This document shows positions 7,019 to 7,072 of a stretch of 7,072 nucleotides of DNA, piece by piece. The notes below the pieces were generated by a model. That model was not told the origin of the DNA, did no database searches, and saw only the letters and a program-made list of their open reading frames with translations. The stretch's first letter is position 1. Every line of letters starts with the position of its first letter. Source of the stretch: Ignavibacteria bacterium (GTDB lineage: Bacteria > Bacteroidota > Ignavibacteria > Tepidaquicellales > OLB5). The position numbers and the translations under genes are program-made. Location: the NCBI GenBank assembly GCA_030835005.1, contig JAUQWT010000133.1:1-7072 (forward strand). The letters are read 5' to 3'.

Positions 7019-7049
7019 CAAATATAACATACAATTGCTGGCTAAACAA
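7019..7049 (-). promoter_or_regulatory. Bacteroidota-type housekeeping promoter of eno
   Basis: On the minus strand TTG (complement of 7047-7049) is followed after 20 nt by TATATTTG (complement of 7019-7026), an exact match to the Bacteroidota -7 element TAnnTTTG at the usual spacing. Initiation would fall near 7013, leaving a leader of about 14 nt. This should drive eno and, by cotranscription, queA. The remaining bases to 7072 show no gene. Confidence 0.65.
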
Positions 7050-7072
7050 TTCCGTTTTTATTGCCTTTTGTT

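Noticed and set aside
1..7072. Novel defence, mobile or biosynthetic system
   Set aside because: All sizeable coding regions are recognisable protease or housekeeping genes; no transposase, integrase, repeats array, terminal inverted repeats or RNA gene was found.

Overview
The window looks like ordinary chromosome from a member of the Bacteroidota/Ignavibacteriota (FCB) lineage. Four observations point there: two secreted proteases end in the 'QNYPNPFNPST' type of T9SS C-terminal sorting domain; the promoter in front of enolase fits the Bacteroidota consensus (TTG, 20 nt, TAnnTTTG); most starts have A-rich leaders without Shine-Dalgarno sequences; and the DNA is moderately AT-rich. The tail wording is especially common in Ignavibacteria-like genomes, but the assignment below phylum level is inference.

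Left half (1-3863, + strand): two paralogous S8 (subtilisin-like, bacillopeptidase F type) serine proteases lie in tandem. The first is cut by the window edge and retains only the end of the catalytic domain, a CARDB-like Ig-fold insert, a P (proprotein convertase) domain and a sorting tail. The second is complete: signal peptide, propeptide, catalytic domain with D190/H232/N337/S420, P domain and tail, with no CARDB insert. Each gene is followed by its own rho-independent terminator, and the 237-bp gap between them holds a candidate promoter, so they appear to be separate transcription units. Both products should be exported by Sec, moved across the outer membrane by the type IX system and then anchored or released.

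Right half (3878-7049, - strand): three housekeeping genes run leftward in the order eno (enolase), queA (tRNA queuosine synthesis) and ispD (MEP isoprenoid pathway). eno and queA are 15 bp apart and probably cotranscribed from the eno promoter. queA is followed by a good intrinsic terminator whose U-tract ends only about 10 nt before the GTG start of ispD. ispD must therefore rely on read-through or on a promoter not recognised here. ispD and the second protease converge on a perfect 11-bp stem-loop.

I see no mobile element, CRISPR array, tRNA, rRNA or defence island, and no convincing undescribed system. The points most worth checking are the modular difference and cysteine pattern of the protease pair, the terminator/start arrangement at ispD, and the altered motifs in QueA.
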